DNA of 64,000 nucleotides from Phorcus lineatus (lineage: Eukaryota > Mollusca > Gastropoda > Trochida > Trochidae). The stretch covers positions 27,032,946 to 27,096,945 of the forward strand of contig OV121084.1 in assembly GCA_921293015.1 (NCBI GenBank), written 5' to 3'. The notes beneath the pieces were generated by a model, which was not told the DNA's origin, ran no database searches, and saw only the letters and a list, made by a program, of their open reading frames with translations. Both the position numbers and the translations under genes were made by a program. The stretch's first letter is position 1. Each line of letters begins with the position of its first letter. Positions 13,801 to 25,030 of the stretch are shown piece by piece.

Positions 13801-16800
13801 AAAGACTAAGGATAGTTCCCGTAGATCTTACAATCTCCGCTCCTCAAGCTCCACCAGCAAACTCTCAGAGATGGACAAATCCAAATCATCCTCATCAAAA
13901 ACTGCTTCCTATCTCAGACCAACCCGCAGTTCAAATGCAAAGATATCTCGAGCCTCATCTTCATCTTCCCTGCCTCTCTCTGACGACGGATCTCAGTCGA
14001 GTGGAAGCAGTGGAGGATCTCTCAGCAAAGCATCCTCCCTGCAGAACCTCAGTCAAGCCCGGGACCAGCCTACCTCACCAAAGAAAAAGAATTCATCGTC
14101 TCGGTCTGGCCGCTCCCTTTCAAAGGCAGCATTCTACGCGTCCACCCCAAACCTGGCAGTCTGTGTGGAGGAGGAAGAAGAGGAAGACCATCAAGGGCAA
14201 CCTTCCAATCTATCCAACCTGAAGGGACTGGCTGATCTCTCTAAGAGTGTGCCAGACATCAATGATATGGACGGTTTCAGCTCCTCTACAGAGAGCACTA
14301 CCAGTAGTGGAGGGGGCAACAGATCCAAGGGTGCACTCTCTGGGGTCAGGAGGCTCAAGGATTCATTGTCCAGGAAAGTGAATAGTGATGTGACTAGAAA
14401 TAACAGACGTTCAATGCCTGTCGGTGTGGATTATTTACATGCTGAGAAGAAATCTCCAAACAACAATAATAAAAGGTCAGTGTCTCCTTTTGAACAGAGA
14501 GCTTCAATGCTACCCCCACAGGGCACAATGACTTTAGGCAGAACTAAAAATGATTCGTTTCTGAAGAGAGCACAAGCCAAGAGACGGACCACGTCTGATA
14601 TGACTCTGGATCGTGCCAAGGATATTCTTCTTGGAAAGTCTGGCATCCTGAAGTCCAGTATGGAGAATCTGGCATCAGAAGATGTTGGTGGTCGTAAGAC
14701 AAGTTCCTCAGAAGATGGGCCAGTAAAGACTCATTCAAGGTCCTCCTCAAATGCTTCCTCAAGTGTCTTTGACTCTGAACTCAACTTCACCTCAGCCTCA
14801 ACTCTCGCTGTTGTGGAGGACATTGAGAAAACAGCCAATGAGATCCGTCGACAAAGATCGGCGTCTCACAATCTCGATGCAAGTCCAAATGATCTGCCTG
14901 AGCGTGATCAGAACTCAACAAGACCTGGCAGGACAAAATCACCCAACACTTCAACCTCAAACAGACGGGCATCTGCAGCTGATGTGACTAAAGACATAGG
15001 TGGTGAATATTCTAGCAGAAGGAAATCTCAATCTGTCGATGATTTGGACTCAGAATCTAATAAGGACGATGACCGCCACCTGCCTAGTGTGCGGGCAAGG
15101 GTGGCTAAATATATGTCTCTTAATAAATCCTCAGAAGATCTTGGATCAAGTCCAAGGCTAAAAGCTACAGTTACGGTAAATGTCAGCCCTCATTCCTCTC
15201 GTTCCCCTGCACGCTCTCCAGTGCCACATCAAGGGAGACAACTCTCAGCTGATCTCCTGGCTAGTCCACGGAGCCAGTCGGACACAGGTCTTGGGTCAGA
15301 GTCAGACACAGACTCTGAGATTAAACGTCCCGACAAATCAACGTCTCATCCTAGACTGTCTCTAGTGAATGGGGACCCTACCATCACTCACAGGTAGGGA
15401 AAGAAATCAGAAAAATCAGTAAATTAATTTATCTGCATAAAATTATCATGAACTGATAGCTTTGACTTCCATTGAAACTTTACAACAACAAAGGAACATA
15501 ATTCAGAGATTGTACAGTGTTCAAAGGTAATCATTTAAATATTTATTAATTCAGACCTATGCATCAGACAGCTCTTAAAAGAGATGAAGTAATCTTATTG
15601 TCTATACAACATACATATGTACATCTATATTACAGTGTGTCTCTGACAACCCCGGTCTCATCAGCGCAAGAACAGGTGACCTCTCCATCAGCTGATCGCT
15701 CCAAACTCAGTCTACCCTTGTCCATCAAGACAGCTAGTATGTACACTTCAAAGTGTTGGATTTTAACAAACAGTCTATTTGCCTTAATATGAAACCAGCC
15801 ATTTAAGCATTTAATCATACTTTGATTTATTTTCAATCAGAAAAAGTTCATGGCATATATATTTTTAAAAAATAAATAATTTCCAAGTCTGCATATGTTT
15901 AGAGATGTCACTAAAGTAAACACAAGGTTCGCACAGATTTGAAAAGTGCTTGAATTTGAGCTTGTCCGATGAAAAGCCCTTGAAAATATCAATATTCATT
16001 GAAAGGGCTTGAAAAGTGCTGGAATTTTATAGTGAGTGCTTGAAAAGTGCTGGAATATCGAAAACCTTTCTAAATTTCTGTAAATTCTACCGTATATTTA
16101 ACTAGATTTGAAAATAAATGTATTATCGGTAAAATTCCAATGTGTTTCACACTTTGTATCGATAACCTCAAGCTTGGTACCGTCTATTAGTGCATTTGTA
16201 GCGTCTGCGCGCGGGCGCAAAGTACACGTTTACTTGGAACCAAGTTTGAAGCCTCGTTTTCATAACGAAAGTAGGAAAATGGGTAGCTCCAGACAGCGAT
16301 TTTTTGTTCCGTGCATTTTGAAATATTGGTGCTTTAAAACTGAAAGTGAGTCCTTGAAAAGTGCTTGAATTTGAGGGGCCCTTGGCTTGTATGAACCCTG
16401 AAACAGATGATAAAGGACATTTTGAAAAATGGATATCGACTGCATCTCACAGTTAGTTAGATAGTTTTAAAAATGCATGACCATTTTGTTTGAAAATAAT
16501 TGTCATCCTCAAAAAGTTAATTTCGTCAAAATGATAGTGAAGTTTTATTAATTGAATAAGGTACTGTAATTTTGATCTCCTTTTCTAGTATGTAGTGTGA
16601 TAATGAATGCATGATATATTAATAAATTTAATCGACCTGTTGCAGACTGCAGCGAGCTAGTGATGCCCCTGGTGGTGGACGTCAAGTCTGTGCTGCAATC
16701 TGCCAGGCAGGTGTACGACAAGGTACAGAACAACATTTGCAGATGTATAATGTACCCATAGGGGGAAACACTATCGGTTACTGATACACATACATGTTGT

Positions 16801-17575
16801 GTTCTAGTATATTGTCCACTGTGGAATAATAAACAATTGTTTGGGACAGCAGACCAAGATGTTGCATGAGATATGGCTCTAGTCTGCCTGTTTTTCTGTA
16901 AATTCAAACAGAATAGAAAAGGTTGTTAAAAAATCATATGACGCAAAAATATGCCATGTGAGTTAAAAAAAATATGAATTTTGCTCATGCTTATGCATAG
17001 GAAATATTCACATCGTAAAAGGCGAGTAACACGCCTGTTGGGTGATATGCCAATTGCGACTACAAGCATGCCAATTTCATTTTTCAATGTAGTTGAGTTA
17101 ATATCATTCAGAATGGAATAAGATATTTTTACTCTCATAGAATCATGTTACTGTGTGTGATATGTTACCCTCTCTGTGATGTCTCAGAAAGTGTACAAAT
17201 AGCTGCTATTTTTTTAAACTAAGTTTCTCACTGCTAAGCATATTCTGAATACGGATTAGTATGTCCTATAACATATAAAAACTATTTGAATATGGCCCTA
17301 TTTTACAGTGCAAGGCTGTGGATGGGAGCCCATCAATGGAAGTCCTAAAGGACATCTTTGAGGAGGCAGCAAACACATTCACAGAGCTGGCAGCGCAGGC
17401 TAAGACTCCCGAATCAGAGTTGAAGAAGCCAGCAGTATCGGAGGAAGACGAAAGGATTGCAAAGAGGACGGCCGATGTCCTCGCTCCAGCCATGAGAGAG
17501 CTGGAGAAACAATTACGGGATAGATTGTTTGATGAGTTCATAAAAAGTGTGGTGGATCACTCAACAAATCATTGA
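4867..17575 (+). CDS. Large serine-rich, acidic, probably disordered protein of unknown function (16 exons)
   Basis: Exons: 4867-4961, 5598-5696, 6213-6394, 6732-6823, 7152-7279, 7617-7798, 8518-8560, 9290-9337, 9926-9991, 11407-11493, 11951-12011, 12593-12838, 13701-15393, 15636-15736, 16646-16722, 17309-17575. All introns are GT-AG and every junction keeps one frame, giving at least 1155 residues to TGA at 17573-17575. I do not recognise the family. The first exon is charged and helix-prone (ALQSKFADLRRE). Two Asp/Glu runs follow, then a proline-rich exon at 12593. The 1.7-kb exon is very rich in Ser, with many RRxS and S-x-x-(D/N)-L motifs (RRKSQSVDDL, RRQRSASHNL, RRTTSDMTL), resembling basophilic-kinase and 14-3-3 sites. 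The last two exons encode about 115 residues of likely helix, the only fold-like part. I infer a cytoplasmic scaffold or cytoskeletal adaptor. The 5' end is uncertain. Confidence 0.8.
15923..16400. mobile_element. hAT-like non-autonomous DNA element in an intron
   Basis: The element begins CAAGGTTCGCACA and ends with TGTATGAACCCTG, which is imperfectly inverted. The phrase TTGAAAAGTGCTTGAATTTGAG recurs just inside both ends and in partial form within. AAACA flanks it at 15918-15922 and 16401-16405, a possible target duplication. It lies in the intron between exons 14 and 15 of the serine-rich gene and has no transposase frame. The superfamily call is tentative, because hAT elements normally give 8-bp duplications. 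Confidence 0.45.
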
Positions 17576-18953
17576 TAACACTTGTGACATAAACCAGAGA
17601 AATCATCATCTGTATTTTTACTGTCAATGGGTATGTGAGGAAGGTGTTAGTTTTCAAGGGGAATATGAAAAACATCCTAGCCGTGTCTTGAGCAATGAGG
17701 ACAAATCCTTTATGGTGAGTTTCCATAGCTCATCATGACATGTTGTGATGACTTTTGCCATAATTGAAGTCAGTTTTCTGTGAAAGGATGTCAAAAGACA
17801 ATTGTAATGAAAGCTTGTCATGAAACAAATGATGTTTATGGCCACTGATGAAGTCTGTTGCTAAGTTACTTTTAAAGATGGTCAGACAACAATTTGAGCT
17901 GTTTCAAATGTGAACAAATGAATTCTGCATCCTGGTTTTGAACTTTTCTTTGGTGCTCAAGTTGACGTGTTGATCCATGTGGATGCTTGGACATTTGCTG
18001 ACGGATACATGTGCCTTGTCTGGTTGTGTGCTGATTGTGGAATTGTCGACTATCTGGCAAGTTTTAGTTGAACACAAGCTGAAGAATGGATAATCTGTGA
18101 ACACTTCAGTTTGATAATGTGTATAAACATCATAAAGTAAACTGTGATTGGAAACAAATGGAAAAAAATTAACGTGAACTTAACAAATATATATATTGTG
18201 CAATGAGAGGGAATTTCTATATGAATCTGAATTGTGATGTTGGTTGTGTGAACATAATGCAGGATTGTGTGTTCTCTAGTTCACATTGTCATAAGATTTT
18301 TGTCCTACAGTTTTGCCTGCAGACAGTGATTCTGTTCTCTTCATCTTTATTCTACGAAATCAACATTTTCAATCAAAATTGGTTCTGTTTACGAAGGGGA
18401 ATAACTCAACAAAGGGAAGCAACTCTTGTCACTATTGGACCAATATTTTCAGGCTATGTTCACTGTCTGATATATGCGAAACCACACACAAAACAATACT
18501 TTGAAAACAAACATATCACATGGAACCATGCCTACCTTTCTTTGGTTTTGAGAAAAGGAATGCAGCTTGTGCTATTACAGAAATGTGCTATACATTTCGA
18601 CATTTGTGAAAATATATCAAAACTGTTGTACATACTTGTCTATATTGCTTGAAGCAACGTTGTATATAATTGTACAATGAGATTAATCATATTTCATGAG
18701 GATTGTGTTCACTTGGGTTGTGGTGGTCAATGACTTTATTGCATATCGTTGCTTAAAGCATTGCTATTGTCTAATTTTACAAATATGTCCGCTATTATAT
18801 TTACATAACCTACAGTGAAGCTGAATGGAAGGCAGTTTTGCCACACTTCAGAGGATTAAAACTGGATTCTTATCTGTACTGCTTAAAAGAACAATGTTAA
18901 ACTGCGCCACATCTGTTTAATACATTAACTATGTAACAAAGATTCATAATAAA
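17576..18953 (+). other. 3' untranslated region of the serine-rich gene
   Basis: This follows the TGA at 17573-17575. It is AT-rich and has no further in-phase exon. The first strong poly(A) signal I accept is at 18948-18953. An open frame of 149 codons at 18203-18652 has no supporting features and is treated as chance. Confidence 0.55.
18948..18953 (+). terminator. Poly(A) signal AATAAA
   Basis: AATAAA lies 1.37 kb after the stop codon of the serine-rich gene and is followed by T-rich sequence. It probably ends that transcript, though usage is not proven. Confidence 0.5.
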
Positions 18954-20454
18954 GTATATTATTTTATGTAAAGACTTAGAAATAATAAATAGTCTAGGGC
19001 CGTCTTTATTGTACACAAGATTTTCATGTATACAAATTACAGGAGATAAGTTTACTCTAAGAGTGAAGATAACTGAGTCTCAACTTGGCTATGATTGTTG
19101 GGTCCTCATGTCGTTGTATCTTGTATGGATATGGTTGTCATGGCAACCACTATGGCAGCAAAACCTGGAAAACATTCCAAACATTTGGCAGTTTCATTCA
19201 TTGTGGCACCTGGCTTTAGGGCATGGAGTTAGTTCACCAAATATCTTTGAAAGATTTTATATTTTGGAAACATAAGTCAGATTTTTTGCGAATCTTACAT
19301 AAAACAGTGAACAGTAAATGAAGTTAACAAGATAACTGATCTTTTTTTTTTCAAAAGCCAAAGTAAACGTGTTTGAAATAATGTACTAGTATTTAGATTT
19401 AACAGCTGATCTTATGCTTGTATTTGATGTTTTGATTGTAAAATATTTGTAAGCTTGTGCTTGATGCTTCAAATACTTAATTTACAGATGCAGACTCGTT
19501 ATGTTGTCATAGGCTTGATTTGACATTAATAATCTTAGTGCAATGTTTCCTTGTATGCTCTGATCTGCACAAAGTCAAATGTGGATCTATGCAAATTCTT
19601 AGTGGTCTTCCAAGAAACTCACAAATTGTCTCCCTTGGAGATATCTTCTTTACCTCAACCCTTTCAGCCCTAAAGGCTTGAAACCAATTTGTGTCTGGTT
19701 TCTTATGGTAAGCAAGTTAGTTATAATCACTTTCAATGAATAGATGTCCTTTATGACAAAGATTTTGTTCAACATATTGAAAACTTGCAGACAGAATTTC
19801 ACAATCTGATCTTGTCCTCTTGTTTTATTCCATTCTGCTTGGTAAAATGCTTGCTATAAAAAAAAAACTTTCTTGACCAAAATGTACTTAACAAATCAGG
19901 GTTTTTTCATGTCTAAAAGACACTGAAACAATATAATTGCAGTTAACATACATTCTATATCGTTGAACAGAATATTTGTTAATGAGGAAGTCAAATGTTG
20001 AAGTGAGTAATCACCAGGCAACATCTGCATTTCTGTTTTGTATAGATAAACACGATGTTCAAGGATGAGGATATTTTATTTGACACTTTTTACCTTTAGC
20101 TTATGGAGAGTTGAGAGAACAAAGGAGACAATTTGTCTAGTTTTATTATTATCTTCCAACAAACTGACTTCCAGATAACCATGCCAAAATATTTCATACT
20201 CCATTTTTCAAACTGTTCTTTCATAACATGCTTACATAAAAAAAATACAGAAATAAATCTGTGATACATATCAAGTTTGATTGTGTTTTAATTGCTATGA
20301 TTAACCTATGAGGCACAGTGTGACAATGACCTTTGTACAGAAGACAAGACTGGAAAGGAAAAGCCTGAATCTATTATATGCATTTAACTTTATTGCTCTC
20401 ATGATAGAGATGGCTTACCGGTAATCTACGAAACAAAAATTACTTATATGGCAG
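18954..20454. other. Intergenic AT-rich DNA
   Basis: I see no gene or clear repeat structure here. Open frames are short and lack splice context. Confidence 0.5.
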
Positions 20455-20520
20455 GGTGGGATAACGCAGTGGTTAGGGTGTTCCTGGACTATTAAACTGG
20501 AGTTGGACATGATTACAATT
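20455..20520 (+). repeat. Fragment of the tRNA-derived SINE head
   Basis: The sequence GGGTGGGATAACGCAGTGGTT matches the 5' head, with its A-box-like segment, of the SINE seen complete at 23185-23471. Similarity fades within about 65 bp, so this is an old or 3'-truncated copy. Confidence 0.5.
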
Positions 20521-20565
20521 GTCGCAGCGATCGCATCTGATCTGTTGTTAGCTACATTTTATCTT

Positions 20566-20941
20566 CTTTGAGAGGCATTTAGAAGTTGGTGAGATGAATA
20601 GAGAACAAGTTATATGGATTTACAACTTTATTGCAGGATTGTGATGTTTCGGTGTAGATACTAACACTGTTATCAAGCAAGTGATATCTGCTTGATAACG
20701 GTGTTAGTATCTACACCGAAAAGTCACAATCCTGCACTAAAGAAGTTGTAAATCCATATAACTTGTTCTCTATTCAACTTCTTTAGTGCAGGATTGTGAC
20801 GTTTCGGTGTAGAAACTATCACTTACTTGATAACGGTGTTAGTATCTACACCTAGTATCGTATCTACACCTAGTATCTACACCTAAACGTCGCTATCCTG
20901 CAATAAAGAAGTTGTAAATCCATATAACTTGTTCTCTATTC
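20566..20941. repeat. Composite palindromic (foldback) repeat
   Basis: Positions 20596-20775 form a long imperfect hairpin. The left arm opens GAATAGAGAACAAGTTATAT and the right arm ends with its reverse complement. The inner part pairs GGTGTAGATACTAACAC with GTGTTAGTATCTACACC. A second, partly scrambled unit (20776-20941) repeats the right arm and carries several copies of TATCTACACCTA. The core recurs at 51984-52049. No coding capacity; it resembles a MITE or foldback element. Confidence 0.7.
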
Positions 20942-21215
20942 TACATTTCATCACCAGCCATTGCGATAAAACTATTTGATTGGCTTGACAGTAGGTTATA
21001 GCGCGCAGAGTTGAGTGGATTGTAACCCAGGGTTTGAGAGTTGAGCGTGAGCGTAAAGGTTTTACATGAGACAGGATGCAACCAAATTAGTCACATAGCA
21101 ACCTGACTTTAATCCATATAATGATTTCAGGTGTATCTCACAAATCTTCTATTTTTATGTAAGTCTTACATAAATCATACAAGATCTGTTGGTCTTCAGA
21201 GTCAGTGGTCTGTGT

Positions 21216-21221
21216 TTTATT
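21216..21221 (-). terminator. Poly(A) signal of the thyroglobulin-domain gene
   Basis: AATAAA on the minus strand begins about 25 bases after the stop codon, giving a very short 3'UTR. The spacing is compatible with a compact secreted-protein gene. Confidence 0.55.
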
Positions 21222-21246
21222 CAACTTTTCGGATACATGGTTTAAA

Positions 21247-24200
21247 TCAGAATGGTACAGCACACTCCAGTTCTTCAATACTGCCAATGTTAACTCTCTG
21301 ACTTCCCAACATCTCTCTTCCATTCTGATCAGCACAGAAACACACAGAGCCTTGGCACTGCACTGGTGCGAAACTTCCCTTGCTGTCACAGTAGATCATT
21401 TGCCCTACTAATCGTGATGGGATTTCAGCCTTTCTTCGGGCGCAATCTGCAAAAGATGGAAAGGGACACCAATGATTAAAAACGAAATATTTGGACAACT
21501 GATTCCTATTTAAAAATTTAACATACCTTTTATTTCATTATTGCACAGACCGTGTCACTTAGGTCTGGCAATGTAATCTTCTGCTTGGTTGTTTCCATTA
21601 TTCAATTTGAGGTAACAGACAGCCCATTGTCGTACAATATAAATAAAGAAGCTGCTGACTTACCCGACGCACGATATAAAAGCTATTAGATTAGAGCAAG
21701 TATCAATTAGATTGACTGTCATGTGTTAAGATGAAATCGTAAAGCTGGCAAAAGGCTAGATCAGGAATTTAACGCACTGCAGTCCATGTTGGCCGTATCC
21801 TGCCCATGGTTGGTGAAGTAGCCTAGGCTTTTTCCATCCCTGTCGGCGCAGTAACAGCTGTAACATGATCATGTTCAACAATAACAAATATATTCATATT
21901 TTTAAATTTAGGCTGTATGCCCTCTTCTAATTAAATGAAACTTGGTCATGTGACCGGTATTCATTCCAAGAGAGTAGTTAGAATGTCACATTTGCGTTCA
22001 TAACATCTGCAATAACACAAATTCAAATTCAAATTTTCGGGTCGAGTCATTTGCGGGGTTCGAACTCATATCTACAGTCAGGCAAAACTCCAGTACTGAC
22101 CGTGCAATAAGCTTACCAACTCGTTCATCTCACCACTAATAAACTCAATGAAAAAGATAACCGCTACTCTGTGAAAGTTTTACAAAATAACTGTCACGAT
22201 TACTATATATCTTTAGTATAGCGCAGCTATAACATGTTGTTTTCTTACCTATCTATGTGCTCAGCTGAAAATAATATTCACAGTTTAACATGGCCATGTT
22301 TAGATTTGATTAATAGAGATTATTAGGACAATATATTGTTAATATAATCCCTGAACTAGTTATTGTGTGCGATGCTAAGGGGCTGTGACAGTAAAGTGTA
22401 ATCAGTTATTTTACCGTTCTATGTCTTTTGAATCTACAGATAAATTTCAAATCCCTTGAATTTCAATGTTTGCAATTCTTCCCTAATGTGTATGTTCACT
22501 GGTTTATAAACGGTTTGAAAATTCAATTAAAACTCTTGTAGAAATGCCGCCGACAATCTCCGGCATTTACACCAGTTTATTGCACCCTTCATACCGTTTA
22601 AATGCCAGTGAATACATTATGAACACAAACAGTTTTTCTTCGTCCAGTGATTTTACATATCGACGAAACAATACATTCTGAATCAACCCATATCAGCCTA
22701 TTATTAGTTCAGTTTAGTTCATCACATGACAATGACATACAGCTAAATGCAACATTTAACAAAAATAATTCAAAACATGCATTTTCATCAGATAATTATC
22801 TACATTGTATTATACTGTCTTTCGCATATTGAATTGATGCACTGTCCGAACCTCGGTCAGTTTACCCGATTCTGGACATAGTGAAAACGTCTGATCTCAC
22901 TGGCTAGGCGATTGCTTTCTCCCTCGTCGTACAAAAATCCCCCACCCCTACCATAAAGAAACAAATTCGCGGTATATATAATACACATAATATTTATTAC
23001 ACTGTGTTTAGAACGGGTATATACGTGCCCGTAAGACCCTTGTTAGCTTCCTTTTCAACCGAAGTATATGCGCCTATGCAAATTTGTTAACTACTCGTAT
23101 ACCCTTCCAAAACACCGTTTAACGAATTAATTTCCCTTGGTATCCTTTATTTCCAATTATTTTTTCATTATTCATTATTGAGCAGGGGCGGGATAGTGCA
23201 GTGGTTAGCGCGTTCGGCTTCGGATCAAGAGGTCCGTGGTTCGAATCCCGCACCGCAAGGGGCAACTTTGTCTGCACCCTACACGCAGTAAGTTTTGGGT
23301 GCAATGCTACGCTGAATATCAGCTATGGTTCGCTAGTACCAGCCGATGCTCGCAGGTTTCACCCCAATGCATAGCCACAGTGGTTTTGCGGGTTTTCTCC
23401 CTGCAATAATACTAGCATAGTGGTGAAATATTCTTGAAAGCGGCGTTAAGCACCAACTCACCTCACCTCACCATTATTGAGCATGTTAGGGCATGCCAAG
23501 TAAGTACAGTGTCAAGCATTTGAAAAAGCGCTACAGAATTGACAGCCGTTATCAAGGGAGATAAATCTGCGACTAAAATTATTAAAATTTGGGTAGTTTA
23601 TAAATAAAATAATTATAAAGAGACACTTTTTCTTCTTGAATGTATTAAATGACGCAAATAAAAATATTTTATAAAAAAATATTTTTTTGAAATTGCGAGT
23701 CGAGCCTACTTCTTCATTCCAGCTAAGGTCAAGGTCATCATTAGCTTTCGTATGACCTGTTTTGACGGATTGAAGGGTTCGTACACCTTGGCAAATACCC
23801 CTGCACGGATTCGATTGCATATAAAGAAAATGTCAAATTCAAAACTTTAAAAAAATTTAGAAAGCCACTCACCCGGAACCGCTACACTGTCTCGCACTGT
23901 AGGAGCCATCCGAATCGCAGAACCACTGTTGAGCTCCTAGCATGTTGGGAGTGTTTGCAGCTCGCTCTCTGCACCCACCTGATAATGCCAGTCGTTTACA
24001 ATCTCACTCCATTCCTTCTTGACAAATCAAAATATACTGGTCTTGTTTCATTCTTTTCCCCGAGTTCTTACAATATGTACCCAATGTAATTTATAACCCG
24101 TGTTATATAATACCTTTTTAAAAAATGTTTTTCCCAAAGTTATACAGTATTTTACATAGGACTTCAATTGTCATACAATAACTCTCGTGTTTTGCCTTTG

Positions 24201-24340
24201 TTACACAATATTGTGCATACTTTTTTCTTTTATTATACATTGTGATATATTCTATTTCCCATGTTATCCAGTACAGTTCCGTACTTACCTTCTACCACAG
24301 GCAGAAGCAAAACCACTGCAGACAGAGCGAGGATGAACAT
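21247..24340 (-). CDS. Secreted protein with two thyroglobulin type-1 domains (4 exons, 145 residues)
   Basis: Exons, 5' to 3' on the minus strand: 24340-24289, 23978-23873, 21857-21778, 21446-21247. All introns are GT-AG and phases agree (438 nt). The start begins MFILALSAVVLLLPVVEG, a clear signal peptide. Domain 1 spans about residues 20-79 and domain 2 about 81-141. Each has six cysteines (20, 38, 49, 54, 56, 79; and 81, 99, 110, 115, 117, 141), the Q-C signature, and CYCAD or CFCAD in place of the usual CWCV. In this family such domains often inhibit papain-like or aspartic proteases (for example equistatin), so an extracellular protease inhibitor is a reasonable but unproven role. Exon 3 uses a GTGCGT donor. 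If that site is skipped, translation ends at TGA 21763-21761 after one domain. A SINE sits in intron 2. Confidence 0.85.
22494..22613. repeat. Short inverted-repeat element (MITE-like)
   Basis: The left arm 22495-22514 (TTCACTGGTTTATAAACGGT) pairs with 22593-22612 at 17 of 20 positions. A second hairpin, AAATGCCG with CGGCATTT, lies inside at 22542-22568. It has no coding capacity and is in intron 2 of the thyroglobulin-domain gene. Confidence 0.5.
23185..23471 (+). mobile_element. Full-length tRNA-derived SINE
   Basis: The head GGGGCGGGATAGTGCAGTGG contains an A-box-like segment, and GGTTCGAATCC is a B-box, as in RNA polymerase III promoters. The body is about 290 bp and ends in (TCACC)n. 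A perfect 12-bp target duplication, CATTATTGAGCA, flanks it at 23173-23184 and 23472-23483, showing insertion by retrotransposition. It is the reference copy for the other SINEs in this window. It is not a tRNA gene, because no cloverleaf closes around the boxes. Confidence 0.85.
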
Positions 24341-24388
24341 TTTCGACGTAGGATTAATCACTTATGATGTAAAAGGAGAATAAGCTCC

Positions 24389-24398
24389 CTTATATATA
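24389..24398 (-). promoter_or_regulatory. TATA box of the thyroglobulin-domain gene
   Basis: On the minus strand TATATATAAGG lies about 50 bases before the ATG at 24340. With a start site about 30 bases downstream, the 5'UTR would be only about 20-25 bases. A strong TATA box fits a highly expressed secreted product. Confidence 0.6.
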
Positions 24399-24810
24399 GA
24401 ACAAAACTCAAGCTGACGGAGTGCAAATTGCTTTTGACCTTTATTCAACAATAATATGCAGTTTGAGCCGAATAATGATTATTTATTGGCCATAAAGAAA
24501 TAGAGATGCATATAATTGCTTGTTATTAAAGGTTCTAACATTTGTGCAATGGCAGCTTGTATGTAATTCGTATTAAACACGAGAGCAGGGTAAGGAAAGA
24601 TAACTCTCCATTATGACGTAGCGTCTAGCGTTGGCGTTAGATTAAACGTTATTAATATAGCCTAAAAGAAATATTGTGTGTCATTTCCTGTAATGCATGA
24701 TATATTGCTGTTTTTGACATTTATGTGTAATAATTGATCTGGAAAATCTGAGGGTGACGTGACGATGAAAATATAAAAAAGACATGGCTCCTGTACGTAG
24801 CTCCCTTAAA

Positions 24811-25030
24811 GGGGCACAGAGTATGCTGTTGGGGTCAAATATGTCAAACTTCATAAATGGTGTTAAAATATCATAATTTTAGCATTTGAGAGAAAAAGAT
24901 GCAAGTTTGGTTTTTTTTTGGGGGGGGGGGGGGGGGGGGGGCGATTTTAACTTAACTCAGGTCATTTGGTATTTGGGTTTTTATTAAAGCCAAATTAAAA
25001 TCATAAAACATACTTTCTGTCACTGTAACC
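24811..25030 (+). repeat. Dispersed repeat family X, internally deleted copy
   Basis: The phrase GTTGGGGTCAAATATGTCAA with its flanks matches 42425 onward and, more weakly, 52510 onward. The later part (ATTTTAGCATTTGAGAGAAA through AAATCATAAAACAT) matches 42783-42910. The middle present in the other copies is missing here. No coding capacity seen. Confidence 0.55.
24911..24941 (+). repeat. T9-G22 homopolymer pair
   Basis: Nine T are followed by twenty-two G. The tract is probably polymorphic and its length is unreliable. It falls inside the repeat copy listed above. Confidence 0.9.

Noticed and set aside
18203..18652. 149-codon open frame
   Set aside because: No domain, signal, codon bias or splice context. 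It lies in the probable 3'UTR of the serine-rich gene.
23188..23260. tRNA gene
   Set aside because: A- and B-box-like segments are present, but the sequence is the SINE head, flanked by target duplications, and no acceptor stem closes.
21447..23872. Direct splicing of exon 2 to the last exon of the thyroglobulin-domain gene
   Set aside because: Exon 2 ends with two spare bases, which is out of frame with the last exon. The exon at 21857-21778 restores the frame and supplies the missing CYCAD half of domain 1.
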